From Anaerosalibacter sp. Marseille-P3206 (GTDB lineage Bacteria > Bacillota > Clostridia > Tissierellales > Sporanaerobacteraceae), in NCBI RefSeq assembly GCF_900155565.1, contig NZ_FUHM01000002.1, forward strand, positions 992,001 to 1,056,000: 64,000 bases of DNA, written 5' to 3'. Shown here piece by piece: positions 35,608 to 43,775 of this stretch; the stretch's first letter is position 1, and each line of letters opens with the position of its first letter. The notes under the pieces are model-generated. The model was not told the origin of the DNA. It was given only the letters and a program-made list of their open reading frames with translations, and ran no database searches. The translations under genes and the position numbers were made by a program.

Positions 35608-35982
35608 TTAACTGTGATCTATTATCCAATTTAATAAATCTTCATCATCTATTGATCCATCTGCAAGACCTAATCCTAAGGTAATCAATTCTTCATCTTC
35701 ACAAGTAACTTCAACCCCATTTATTTCTAAGAATGTTATCATCACTAAAATTCCAATCCTTTTGTTCCCATCTATAAAAGGATGGTTCTTTACTAAAAAG
35801 TAACCTAACTTTGCTGCCTTTACTTTTATTGTACTATAAATATACTCACCATCAAAAGTTTGAAATGGAGCATTTAATGCAGAATCTAATAATCCTTCAT
35901 CCCTAATTCCATCACTACCACCAGTTTGACTTATTAACATACTATGAATTTTTATTACTTGTTTTTTACTTAACCTTTTCAT
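35608..35982 (-). CDS. doc: Doc-family death-on-curing toxin (Fic fold)
   Basis: 124 residues: LSKKQVIKIHSMLISQTGG, GIRDEGLLDSALNAPFQTFD, and the Fic/Doc motif HPFIDGNKRIGILV, which matches HxFx(D/N)(A/G)NKRxG. Doc phosphorylates elongation factor Tu and stops translation. The Phd-like antitoxin gene ends inside the first codons (4-bp ATGA overlap), a typical coupled pair. It lies between the distal rlmD-end repeat and the secreted-protein genes, inside the island. Confidence 0.92.
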   Translation of the reverse strand: MKRLSKKQVIKIHSMLISQTGGSDGIRDEGLLDSALNAPFQTFDGEYIYSTIKVKAAKLGYFLVKNHPFIDGNKRIGILVMITFLEINGVEVTCEDEELITLGLGLADGSIDDEDLLNWIIDHS

Positions 35983-36221
35983 TTTGCCAATTCCTCAAAG
36001 GCTTTCATATGTCTAGATAAAATATTTTTAGCTATATCTTCTACTTCTATATCATCAATTATCTCTTCTTTTTCCAATTGACTATACTCTATTAGTACAT
36101 AGCGTGGTTTATTATTCTTTAGTATTACCGCTGCCCCATTTTCGTCTACCATTCTTGCTATTTTTGAAAAGTTTTGATTAGCTTCTGATATTGAAACTAA
36201 GTTATTTATATTAATATTCAT
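35979..36221 (-). CDS. phd: Phd/YefM-family antitoxin
   Basis: 80 residues with the Phd fold: VSISEANQNFSKIARMVDEN and AAVILKNNKPRYVLIEYSQL. The acidic C-terminus (EEIIDDIEVEDIAKNILSRH) would wrap around and neutralise Doc. The N-terminal part should bind the operon's own operator. It is the first gene of the phd-doc pair. No other partner is nearby. Confidence 0.9.
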   Translation of the reverse strand: MNININNLVSISEANQNFSKIARMVDENGAAVILKNNKPRYVLIEYSQLEKEEIIDDIEVEDIAKNILSRHMKAFEELAK

Positions 36222-36284
36222 AAAATCATCTCCTATCTATTAATATTATACACTGTTATTTAGGATAAATTCAACCTAAATAAA

Positions 36285-36566
36285 TCATTCTAAAGAATAA
36301 TTATTTATCTTCCCAAAACATTCTTTTACTAAATATTTGTATCTACATCTATCCACATTAGCTATCAGATTAGAACCAATGTATCTACATTTATTCCAAC
36401 CCTTGTTAGTATTAATATCATTGTACTTACAATCTTTCACACCCCCTTGGCAGTTAAAATAATTATTGATGACTATACCACTTCTCCTTGGTTGGAAATT
36501 TGGAACCACAACCATTAGTTGCTCTATTCCTTCCAAGGATGTTCCATACATAAATAATTTTGACAT
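36285..36566 (-). CDS. Small Cys-containing protein of unknown function
   Basis: About 93 residues from the ATG at 36566, with AAAGGG upstream. It starts SKLFMYGTSLEGIEQLMVVV and has five Cys in the second half (NCQGG, DCKYN, KCRYIG, RCRYK, ECFG), suggesting a metal site or disulfides. No signal peptide. I cannot assign a family. It lies alone between the phd-doc pair and the secreted protein gene at 36762. Confidence 0.45.
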   Translation of the reverse strand: MSKLFMYGTSLEGIEQLMVVVPNFQPRRSGIVINNYFNCQGGVKDCKYNDINTNKGWNKCRYIGSNLIANVDRCRYKYLVKECFGKINNYSLE

Positions 36567-36761
36567 TGTTCTCAACCCTTTCTTTTCTGTTTTTAGGCAT
36601 AAAAAAAGGCTAAGTTTTGTTGGCCTCTCATTGACCTATACTTCGCCTTTTTATTTTCTATATTAATTTTTATTTATATATAATAAATACACCAAGATTT
36701 TTACATATTAATGCCTTTATAGTTCAACTTATCATGGGTTATCAATCTATTCTTTATTTCC

Positions 36762-37844
36762 TTAATAACCCCAAGCCCTATACATTCTATTAACAACTCG
36801 CATATTTCTATATAAACTTAAAGATAGCCAATTGACATAGTCATAAAAGTCTTTATACATATTAAAAGAAATAGATGTTAATTCTCCAACTGCATCTCCT
36901 GCCAAGCTTGAAAACACTGGAGATAATACAATAGATACTCCTCCACTTGCATAAGCTAAAATACCTGTAATGGTTGCTTTTATAATTGTTCTACTTACAT
37001 TTATATCGTAATTTTCAAGACCTAAATCATTATTTAAACGGATTATGTAATCCTCCGCTGTTTCTGATTGATTGAACAAATCAAATATAGATGGAATTAT
37101 ATCTTTTAATGTATCTACATCGTCAATTACTGGTATTAAATCATTATACAAATCTTTACTTATATTTTCCTGTTCCTTTAATGCATTAAATATCCCTTGA
37201 TAGTTAGTATTGTTACTATAAATTGAAATCACACCAGAAACCACTCTTTTTAAATTTCTAGATGTATTAATAGCAGATCCCTTAGACATATAGGTATCAT
37301 ACGTTGTTCTATCATCATTAGTAATCCAAGCACTAAAGTATCCATCATGAGAATTATAATCGACAGGAGTGACTACTGAAGGATCACTTACATCTATATA
37401 GTGAGATAAATACATGTATACTGTCTCTGTCTCCAAATCTTTTGCATTACTATCAATCTTTTTATTTTCATTAGCTATATATGAAGCATATCCTATTCTA
37501 TTGCCTAAAAGATTTGCATTTTCTCTATGGTCACTGCTTTCAGAGGACAAAGACTCTAAAATAGATGTTTCGTATTCACTAGGTTCAATATCTAATGAGT
37601 TTATATAGCCCTCTAATTCATTGTAAAATAAAGTATCCTTTTCAAAAAGATTTAAGAAATCATTAAAAGTTATCCCAAGAGGCTCAAGAACACTATTAAT
37701 ATAGGCTATGTCTGATATAAAGTCAGACATAAATTCTCTGTCTATATTAGTAATATTATAATTAGATGCAAATATGGTTGAAGAATAAGACACTAATATA
37801 GTTATTACTAAAAAAATACTAACTAACCACTTGTGTTTTTTCAA
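36762..37844 (-). CDS. Secreted protein of unknown function, possible effector
   Basis: About 360 residues from a TTG start at 37844, which has AAGGAG upstream. A longer in-frame start would place 20 residues before the signal sequence. Signal peptide KKHKWLVSIFLVITILVSYS, then a largely helical, Ser/Asn/Asp-rich body and near the C-terminus a hydrophobic glycine-rich stretch (ATITGILAYASGGVSIVLSP). That is similar in kind to the hydrophobic middle of the two toxin-like proteins at 41.1 and 43.8 kb. It ends YRNMRVVNRMYRAWGY. No catalytic motif is visible. Position in the island suggests an effector, by inference. Confidence 0.55.
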   Translation of the reverse strand: MKKHKWLVSIFLVITILVSYSSTIFASNYNITNIDREFMSDFISDIAYINSVLEPLGITFNDFLNLFEKDTLFYNELEGYINSLDIEPSEYETSILESLSSESSDHRENANLLGNRIGYASYIANENKKIDSNAKDLETETVYMYLSHYIDVSDPSVVTPVDYNSHDGYFSAWITNDDRTTYDTYMSKGSAINTSRNLKRVVSGVISIYSNNTNYQGIFNALKEQENISKDLYNDLIPVIDDVDTLKDIIPSIFDLFNQSETAEDYIIRLNNDLGLENYDINVSRTIIKATITGILAYASGGVSIVLSPVFSSLAGDAVGELTSISFNMYKDFYDYVNWLSLSLYRNMRVVNRMYRAWGY

Positions 37845-37946
37845 AACAACCAGCTCCTTTTTATAGTTTATTAACCTAAGGCAATATGCTATAAATTTAA
37901 TCATCTCTTACCCAAAGCTATATTTATCAAACAATTCAAACTAGGT

Positions 37947-38651
37947 CTAGTGTAATGTACTATTATTATGGGAATTTATTCTATTAAGTAGATAATAATC
38001 CGCATCAGTAATGTTATATATAGGATGTAACCCATAGTATATTCCAATGATAAGACACTGTATAAAATATCGTATATCAATTACGATACCTATTTTATCT
38101 ATAACAAAAGATTCAAGTTTGGAGGACGGCCAATATATAAAGCCTGATAAAAACATCTTCTTTAAAAAAGTTAAATAAAAAAGATACGTTAAAATGAATA
38201 TCAAGGATATTATAATTACATGTGTACTCTTTTTAATACTACTCTTATTAATTAAACCAATAGGTTTATTAAGTTTTTTACCTTCCATATAAGGTTTACC
38301 TGAAGGTATGCTTGGTTTGCCTAAAAGTATAATATAAAAAGCTAATGCAAAAACTATAGTCCATCGAGCTGTATTTTGGTAAGGATCAATACGATTAGGA
38401 TATGTTATAAAAGTATCCAACCACCATCCAAAAATAAAATGACCAGAAATTAATACTATTAATAAAAACCTCCTTGATAATTTAATTATTTTTATTGCTC
38501 TTTTTCTTTCTTTAAACTCAAGCATCTTATTATAAATAAATAAGGATCTTTCATATTCATCTATAGGAAGTTCCCTTTCTAAAAGTGATTCACAATTAGG
38601 GCAAATATATTCGTCATCATAACAATAAAAATTACATTTCTTACAATTCAT
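37947..38651 (-). CDS. Zinc-ribbon membrane protein
   Basis: 234 residues: an N-terminal double CxxC zinc ribbon (MNCKKCNFYC, ICPNCESLL), then a helical linker and four hydrophobic helices (FLLIVLISGHFIFGWWL, WTIVFALAFYIILLG, VIIISLIFILTYLFYLTFL, YFIQCLIIGIYYGL). Family unknown. It stands 102 bp upstream of the secreted protein start. A membrane protein of this type could be an immunity protein or help export, but that is a guess. Confidence 0.6.
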   Translation of the reverse strand: MNCKKCNFYCYDDEYICPNCESLLERELPIDEYERSLFIYNKMLEFKERKRAIKIIKLSRRFLLIVLISGHFIFGWWLDTFITYPNRIDPYQNTARWTIVFALAFYIILLGKPSIPSGKPYMEGKKLNKPIGLINKSSIKKSTHVIIISLIFILTYLFYLTFLKKMFLSGFIYWPSSKLESFVIDKIGIVIDIRYFIQCLIIGIYYGLHPIYNITDADYYLLNRINSHNNSTLH

Positions 38652-38773
38652 AGTTGTTCTCCTTTATTAACTTAATATAAATACCCCTAAAATAATTCTA
38701 GACCACTCCAGCACTATTTTTAAAATATTTAATTAAAAAATAAATTAATAACTATTTTTATTCTTGTCCCCTT

Positions 38774-39520
38774 CTATGAGCTATAATCAGCCTTAAGTTT
38801 ATCCTTTGATAATTTACCTATGTATAATCCATTAGCCTCTTTTGCTACTTTCTTATACTTTAGGTTTGCACTTTGGAAATTTCTTTCTTTTTCATCAATA
38901 CAAGCTAAAACATAAAGAATTTCTAGTTCAAATCTCTTACTCATCTTATCTTTTGGATAGGAAGAAAATAATCTTCTACTAGCTTCATAATCACCTTCAT
39001 AGAAATATTTATTAGCATCTAAAATAGCCCTTAGATGTTCAGCTCTCTTATTTTTTAATGGATATTTACTTGCTTCTTTATACATCTCCCTAGCCTTATC
39101 ACAATCATCTAAATTATAATAAACTATCATAAGGGAAGTATAATAACCAACTAGGGAATTATTTGTTTTTGGTAGTTGCTTAGGATCTACTTTATCTAAA
39201 AACTCCATAGTTTTATTATATTCTCCAAGACTCATATAAGCAAAGGCTAAGTCCATATTTAATAAGCTATTTAACTCTTTATTTTTTCCAGCATATCTAT
39301 AGGCCTTATGAGTCTCTTCTATAAACTTTTCTGGATCCAATTTTTCTTCTAGAATGGAGTATCTTTTTCTCTGTTTAATATTCATATATAAAATATATCC
39401 TAGAGTAACTAGACCTATAGTTATAATTCCACCCTTTAAAAAAGACATCTTAAAAATATAATTTGTAATAAATGTAAATATTAGTGTTACAACTATAAGG
39501 ATATATTTATTTACCATCAT
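38774..39520 (-). CDS. TPR-repeat membrane-anchored protein
   Basis: 248 residues. Two N-terminal hydrophobic helices (NKYILIVVTLIFTFITNYIF and GGIITIGLVTLGYILYMNI) are followed by several TPR-like helix pairs (LLNMDLAFAYMSLGEYNKTM, LMIVYYNLDDCDKAREMYKE, NKYFYEGDYEASRRLF, LYVLACIDEKERNFQSANLK). TPRs bind other proteins, so it may be a scaffold or immunity factor for an island product. The start has GGGTGAAG upstream. Function unknown. Confidence 0.65.
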   Translation of the reverse strand: MMVNKYILIVVTLIFTFITNYIFKMSFLKGGIITIGLVTLGYILYMNIKQRKRYSILEEKLDPEKFIEETHKAYRYAGKNKELNSLLNMDLAFAYMSLGEYNKTMEFLDKVDPKQLPKTNNSLVGYYTSLMIVYYNLDDCDKAREMYKEASKYPLKNKRAEHLRAILDANKYFYEGDYEASRRLFSSYPKDKMSKRFELEILYVLACIDEKERNFQSANLKYKKVAKEANGLYIGKLSKDKLKADYSS

Positions 39521-39707
39521 ATTTTCTTCACCCTCTTTCTTATATTTTTGTTCTCTTATTAAACCATATGTAAGTTTTAAAGCTTTTTATCCTCCTTCTA
39601 TTTATATTATCAACTTCTTTACTTTTTATAGCAATAAGAAAAACCCTTGACGCCCCAAGTATTATTTTATCAAATAATTTTAAGAAACTTAGTTCATTTT
39701 AAAAATA

Positions 39708-40328
39708 TCACTCTATCCATTCATCTAATACTTGTCCATCTATTGAAAATTCCATATAATAATGGTTTAATAATTTATCTTTTAAATATACATCCAATCT
39801 TACTATAAATGTATCTGGATAGCCATCTTGATACATAAAATATGATTCAATATAAGCCATATTCTCCAATTTATAGTTTAATTCATCAATACATATATCT
39901 CTCATTTTTTCCTCATATTCATCTTTGTAATCAATCCTCCAGTTTTCATAATATCTTTTTAATCCATCTATTAAAAACTTTTTTAAATCAGATTGCTTTT
40001 CTATCCATTTTTGAAATTTTGTAATTATAATGCTTTTAATATCCGGACCTTTCTGTAAGTTTCCTAAAAGGTATTCCTTAGAATATGATAGTATTTCTTG
40101 ACATGTTTCATCATCTAAATTTATTAAACAATATATTACTATTATTCTAAAATCATCTAAGTCTTTTACTAGTTTAAAGTTAACCAATTGTATTTCTGTG
40201 TTTTTATAATTATTTAAAGAATATTTTTTTATAGTCTCCTCTTCCCTTAAAAATCTACTAAATTCTTCTTCTGTATAATTATCTAAGTTGTTAATTTTAA
40301 TTAAATTTGATAATTCTCCTATATACAT
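39708..40328 (-). CDS. Island protein of unknown function, immunity-like
   Basis: 206 residues, acidic and mainly soluble (EEEFSRFLREEETIKKYSL, IIITKFQKWIEKQSDLKKFL), ending in beta-type segments (VRLDVYLKDKLLNHYYMEFS). Its start lies inside the end of the small gene before it (10-bp overlap), so they are coupled. No motif recognised. Its place after a toxin-immunity pair suggests an extra immunity gene, which is common in polymorphic toxin loci. Confidence 0.55.
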   Translation of the reverse strand: MYIGELSNLIKINNLDNYTEEEFSRFLREEETIKKYSLNNYKNTEIQLVNFKLVKDLDDFRIIVIYCLINLDDETCQEILSYSKEYLLGNLQKGPDIKSIIITKFQKWIEKQSDLKKFLIDGLKRYYENWRIDYKDEYEEKMRDICIDELNYKLENMAYIESYFMYQDGYPDTFIVRLDVYLKDKLLNHYYMEFSIDGQVLDEWIE

Positions 40329-40579
40329 AATTTAACCCCTTGTATTTTTATATCTATAATCCTAAATCCTTCAGTTCTAATAGATTCCAATAACTCTTCA
40401 TAAGAATTATACAAGGCATAGTTTTGTTCTCTTACATTTATAAATTCACATTTATCGTCACTTCTACTTAAAGTATATTCCTTACAATTAAAAGTGAATC
40501 CAATTTCCAATCCAGTTTCTATATCTTTCATAAAATCTTCTAATTTATAGGTTTTATTCAATATTATATTTCCTTTCAT
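40319..40579 (-). CDS. Small island protein of unknown function
   Basis: About 86 residues from the ATG at 40579 (a TTG at 40594 is the alternative). No strong ribosome site is seen, so translation may be coupled to the immunity gene ending at 40602. Sequence: TYKLEDFMKDIETGLEIGFT and LYNSYEELLESIRTEGFRII, an alpha/beta pattern. No family recognised. It overlaps the next gene by 10 bp and is probably part of an immunity cluster. Confidence 0.5.
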   Translation of the reverse strand: MKGNIILNKTYKLEDFMKDIETGLEIGFTFNCKEYTLSRSDDKCEFINVREQNYALYNSYEELLESIRTEGFRIIDIKIQGVKLCI

Positions 40580-40601
40580 TAATACAAAATACAATACATT
40601 T

Positions 40602-41123
40602 TTAATAAGGCACCTTCAACGGATCTTCTCCTTCTTGATTAAAGAACTTGTAATAAAGACTTACCAGCCTTCCTTCTAAAAATACTTTGCTTTTTAAATC
40701 ATTATCGTTTATAAATAATAAATTATTATTATTTATAAAATCAAACATCTTTTTATAAATCAAATCATGTTCTTTTAAATAAGGTACATCAGATACTAAA
40801 AAGCCTTTATCTATGCCATCTTCTTTTTTAAGATATTTCCAAAAATGAAAAGTTATTAATGGCTTTTGATTAGATATAAGTATTTCTAAAAAATATAAAT
40901 CACTTGATTCTAACAGTAAATTAATTTCTCTAGAAAATAAACTTTCATTTATTTCACTTAGAGTAACAAGATATGTTAAACAAGTTGAGGAATTTAAATC
41001 TGTTAAATCATCAACATAATGTCTTCCAAAACATTTTAATAATTTTGTCTTCCAATATAAAGATTCCTTTAAACTTTCATCTGAATAATGTGTTTTTTCT
41101 ATTTTGTCTAGTATATTAGACAT
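40602..41123 (-). CDS. Immunity-like protein for the toxin at 41139-41888
   Basis: 173 residues, soluble and acidic: KESLYWKTKLLKCFGRHYVD, LTDLNSSTCLTYLVTLSEI, YFLEILISNQKPLITFHFWK. No known family recognised. It starts 15 bp after the toxin gene stop. The other toxin gene in this island has an immunity-like gene at the same 16-bp distance. The position, size and acidic charge are those of polymorphic-toxin immunity proteins. Function by inference from arrangement. Confidence 0.6.
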   Translation of the reverse strand: MSNILDKIEKTHYSDESLKESLYWKTKLLKCFGRHYVDDLTDLNSSTCLTYLVTLSEINESLFSREINLLLESSDLYFLEILISNQKPLITFHFWKYLKKEDGIDKGFLVSDVPYLKEHDLIYKKMFDFINNNNLLFINDNDLKSKVFLEGRLVSLYYKFFNQEGEDPLKVPY

Positions 41124-41138
41124 TAATTATCACCTCTT

Positions 41139-41888
41139 TTAATGAATAGGGTAGCCATGTATTGTACCTTTACTATCACCATGAACCTTAACTCTTGTTT
41201 CACCATTAGGTCCAACTTTTCTTCCAAAATCATAAGTTTTAACTGAATTATCACCCTTTACAAAACGACCCTTTTCCCATGCCTCTTGTGTCTCCTTAAC
41301 ACCATTTCTGCCCTCTGGTCATTGAGATTTGCGTCTATCATTATTATTATGACCTGGTACATGTTTACCCTGTTTCCCAGCATCTACCGGTGGAGAATTT
41401 TTATGATTCTTGTCAGTAACTTTTCCTTGATTCGGAAGCTTGTCTTTTGGACCAACAACTTTTGCTTTTGAAAACACTATTCTTTCAATTGCATTAATAA
41501 TAGTATCGAATAATTTACTTCCTGCTTCAACTACTTGGTTCCCTAATTTTATTAAAGTTGGCGTTACTATTATTGTTCCTATTAATGGTATTACCCATTG
41601 TCCTATTGCCCAAGCAGGTATCGCTATAGCTGCAGATACCGTATAATTATTATCCAAATTACTTGAGTAATCTACGCTTATATCTGGTACCTTATAAATT
41701 TTATCAACATTATTCTGGATATATTCTATTAATTCTTCTTCAGTGATTTTTTCTCCTGATATTGTGTGGTAATACTTTGTACCTTCATTAAAATTATTTG
41801 TAAAAGATTGTGCATAAGTAACATTATATGATAAAATCATGCTTAAAACTAGAACTAAACTCATTAATCTCATAAAACTTTTTTTCAT
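41139..41888 (-). pseudogene. Secreted polymorphic-toxin-like protein interrupted by an in-frame TGA
   Basis: The frame is 249 codons with one TGA at 41321-41319. Signal peptide (RLMSLVLVLSMILSYNVTYA), a short conserved-type domain, a hydrophobic middle (AIPAWAIGQWVIPLIGTIIV), then KQGKHVPGHNNN and DRRKSQ, the TGA, and PEGRNGVKETQEAWEKGR, VKTYDFGRKVGPNGETRVKV, HGDSKGTIHGYPIH. KHxPGHNN and TYDFGRxVG elements resemble C-terminal domains of polymorphic nuclease-type toxins (type 50-like), by recollection. The TGA probably replaces TGG (Trp). As it stands the product would lose the C-terminal 60 residues. Confidence 0.7.
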
Positions 41889-41980
41889 AATTTATCTCTC
41901 CTTTTTATTTTTAAAATATTATATAGCTATATTTAAATTTTATACTCTCATATTAAACACCCCTTTCCCATACATGGTAG

Positions 41981-42430
41981 TTAATATTTCTGTTCACTGC
42001 TTGTAATGGTCCTTATTTCTTTATCTCCATTATGTATAGCAGTTACTTTTGTCACGACTCTATATTTATAACCCTTTGATACCTTTGTAGTCTCATATAT
42101 TCTTATACGATGGGAATTGTCTGAATCAGAGAAGGATTTAACCTTTGTCCACTTCCCATTTTTGTATTGCTGTAATTCGGCATTTACACTTACTTTATTT
42201 GTAATCCCTTTATAGCCATCAATTGATGCTGTTACTGTGGCATTACCTTTTGAATCTATAATTAGATTTGTAGATGCTCTTGCTGTATATTTCATATATG
42301 GGACTATTATAGATATATTGCCAATTGGTTCTATTGGTGATGAAACATGTCCTCTTGCAAAGCTAGGTATTGCTATTTGTAATAATATTACTGTTGATAA
42401 TCCAATTTTAATTAGTTTTTTCTTAATCAT
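41981..42430 (-). CDS. Small secreted protein of the sigma module (copy 2)
   Basis: 149 residues with a signal peptide (IKIGLSTVILLQIAIPSFA) and a beta-rich mature part (VPYMKYTARASTNLIIDSKG, YKYRVVTKVTAIHNGDKE). It is about 85-90 per cent identical to the protein at 44882-45331 by eye, including flanking DNA. The upstream DNA contains the last codons of an anti-sigma gene, so this copy arose from the 45 kb copy by duplication. Function unknown; it precedes a toxin-like gene in both places. Confidence 0.8.
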   Translation of the reverse strand: MIKKKLIKIGLSTVILLQIAIPSFARGHVSSPIEPIGNISIIVPYMKYTARASTNLIIDSKGNATVTASIDGYKGITNKVSVNAELQQYKNGKWTKVKSFSDSDNSHRIRIYETTKVSKGYKYRVVTKVTAIHNGDKEIRTITSSEQKY

Positions 42431-42448
42431 AAAAAGACCCCTTTCATT

Positions 42449-42490
42449 TGTTCTTACTATATCAACGAATGAAAAGAGTCTTTTGTGACA
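42449..42490 (-). promoter_or_regulatory. Candidate ECF-sigma promoter (copy 2)
   Basis: On the minus strand TGTCAC (42490-42485) then CGTTGATATAGTAAGAAC. It aligns with the element before the other secreted-protein genes, with one change in the CGTTTATATAG box. Confidence 0.5.
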
Positions 42491-42640
42491 CTAGATTTAA
42501 AATTATTTTTTTATTTATTATTTATTATGCTTTCAACCAGTATATTCTACATTAAACTTAATATCACAGTTATTTTTGTAATAATAAATGCAGTAAATTT
42601 TTTTCTCATAAAAATCTTACTTATGTGTTTTAGTTTCACA

Positions 42641-42673
42641 CCTATATACCACATAAAGAGGATAAAAGGGACA
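42641..42673 (-). promoter_or_regulatory. Candidate ECF-sigma promoter, left-behind copy
   Basis: On the minus strand TGTCCCTTTTATCCTC then TATATAGG. It is almost the same as the element before the gene at 33111-33542, but here no gene directly follows. Probably a relic of another module copy. Confidence 0.45.
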
Positions 42674-42695
42674 AGTTTTATAAATCTAGTATTAT

Positions 42696-42962
42696 TTATT
42701 CTTCATTAGGATAAAGAACTTCTTCCCATTCTCCTAGTCTCTGTAAAGTTTCATATACTTTATTGCAAGAGGGATATACTGTACAAATATACTCATGAGA
42801 AACAGTTCCTAAAAACAATTTATTTCCAATAAAAAAACTTAAATCTTCTGGTAAATCCTGAAAATTACCAAGCTTTCCATTTACTCTTTCTAATAAAAAT
42901 ATATTATCAAAAGTTTCCTCAATTATTTTTTACTTCTTCGTCAGAATTATATATATAGTTTT
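42696..42962 (-). pseudogene. Frameshifted relic of an immunity gene
   Basis: On the minus strand, after a short frame ENYIYNSDEEV and a homopolymer A-run, the reading shifts to IEETFDNIFLLERVNGKLGN, FQDLPEDLSFFIGNKLF, LGTVSHEYICTVYPS, and a stop at 42696. LPEDLSFF and GTVSHEY align with LPEDLCFF and ATLSHMDY in the immunity gene at 43211-43759, so it is a decayed paralogue. Removing one A of the run near 42930 would join the two frames; a stop further upstream remains. Confidence 0.65.
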
Positions 42963-43027
42963 CTCATTTTTCTTCTAACATAATAGCAGTGCCAATGAGT
43001 TGTTTTTATTGTTTTATTAAAAACGGT

Positions 43028-43105
43028 TAAACTCTCTTTAGAAACTTAGCATGTTTTGTAAATTTTTTATATTTATCAAATGAATTATGTGAACATAGAT
43101 TTTCT
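43028..43105 (-). pseudogene. Possible relic of a toxin C-terminus
   Basis: A short minus-strand frame reads LCSHNSFDKYKKFTKHAKFL and stops at 43028. It lies about 65 bp before the immunity relic, where a toxin end would be expected in this island. No start or ribosome site. Weak evidence. Confidence 0.3.
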
Positions 43106-43210
43106 AACTAATAATTGTATAGTTACCCTATCACATATTTAGGGAACGGCAGAACTTTAGTTTCTTTTTAGGTTCAAGTCATAATACTTAGGTAGTTTTT
43201 GCTATAAATT

Positions 43211-43759
43211 TTATAAATCCAAACTAGGAATCACTACTTCTTCATCAATCTCTTGAAATTCATATTCCCTAAGCTTCATATCATCCATAGATTTTGTTTT
43301 TATCATTGCAAGATAATCCATATGTGATAAAGTAGCCATTAATAACTTACATTCCTTATCGAAAAAACATAGATCTTCTGGAAGATGTAACAAGTTATCC
43401 TCCTGGTCTCTAAAGACTACATTTAAAGTATTCTTAAGTAAAATATTCTTTGTAGTTTCATTGAATTCATAAACTAATACCCTATAAAAATACTGGTCTT
43501 TAAATCTATCAGATACTTCTGGACGCATAAACCAATTTTTAGGTGAAAATTCTTTTATCTTATAAGGTTCTAGATCTTCTAAAAATCTTTGATACTCTAT
43601 CTCATCTGAGTATATCCATTCTTTAAAGCGTGGATTGTTCCCATCTGGATCACAAGTTATACTACCTTGTTTACTTACTGTAAAATATTTAATATGTGTT
43701 AAATATTTCAACACATATGATAGTGAGACTAAATTTCCCTTCTTTGTTAAATACAACAT
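43211..43759 (-). CDS. Immunity-like protein for the toxin at 43776-44783
   Basis: About 182 residues from the ATG at 43759, with AAGGGGAAG upstream. The longer open frame would run inside the toxin gene. Body: LTKKGNLVSLSYVLKYLTHI, NPRFKEWIYSDEIEYQRFLE, LPEDLCFFDKECKLLMATLS. Acidic and soluble, no known domain recognised. It starts 16 bp after the toxin stop. A broken paralogue lies just downstream. Immunity role by position. Confidence 0.65.
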   Translation of the reverse strand: MLYLTKKGNLVSLSYVLKYLTHIKYFTVSKQGSITCDPDGNNPRFKEWIYSDEIEYQRFLEDLEPYKIKEFSPKNWFMRPEVSDRFKDQYFYRVLVYEFNETTKNILLKNTLNVVFRDQEDNLLHLPEDLCFFDKECKLLMATLSHMDYLAMIKTKSMDDMKLREYEFQEIDEEVVIPSLDL

Positions 43760-43775
43760 AAAATACTTCCCCTTT

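Larger units (their letters stand above)
41981..42537. repeat. Duplicated segment, left copy
   Basis: About 557 bp closely matching 44882-45438. It covers a secreted-protein gene, its promoter and the terminal codons of the DUF4367 anti-sigma gene (ending LVESIINNK). Beyond 42537 the two sequences diverge. Confidence 0.8.

Noticed and set aside
37844-37904. 20-residue longer start for the secreted protein at 36762
   Set aside because: The upstream codons lie before the ribosome site AAGGAG, and the TTG at 37844 gives a normal signal peptide.
41319-41321. Second selenoprotein at the toxin TGA
   Set aside because: No hairpin with an apical GU is apparent at the right distance and the context suggests a lost Trp; kept only as a finding to check.
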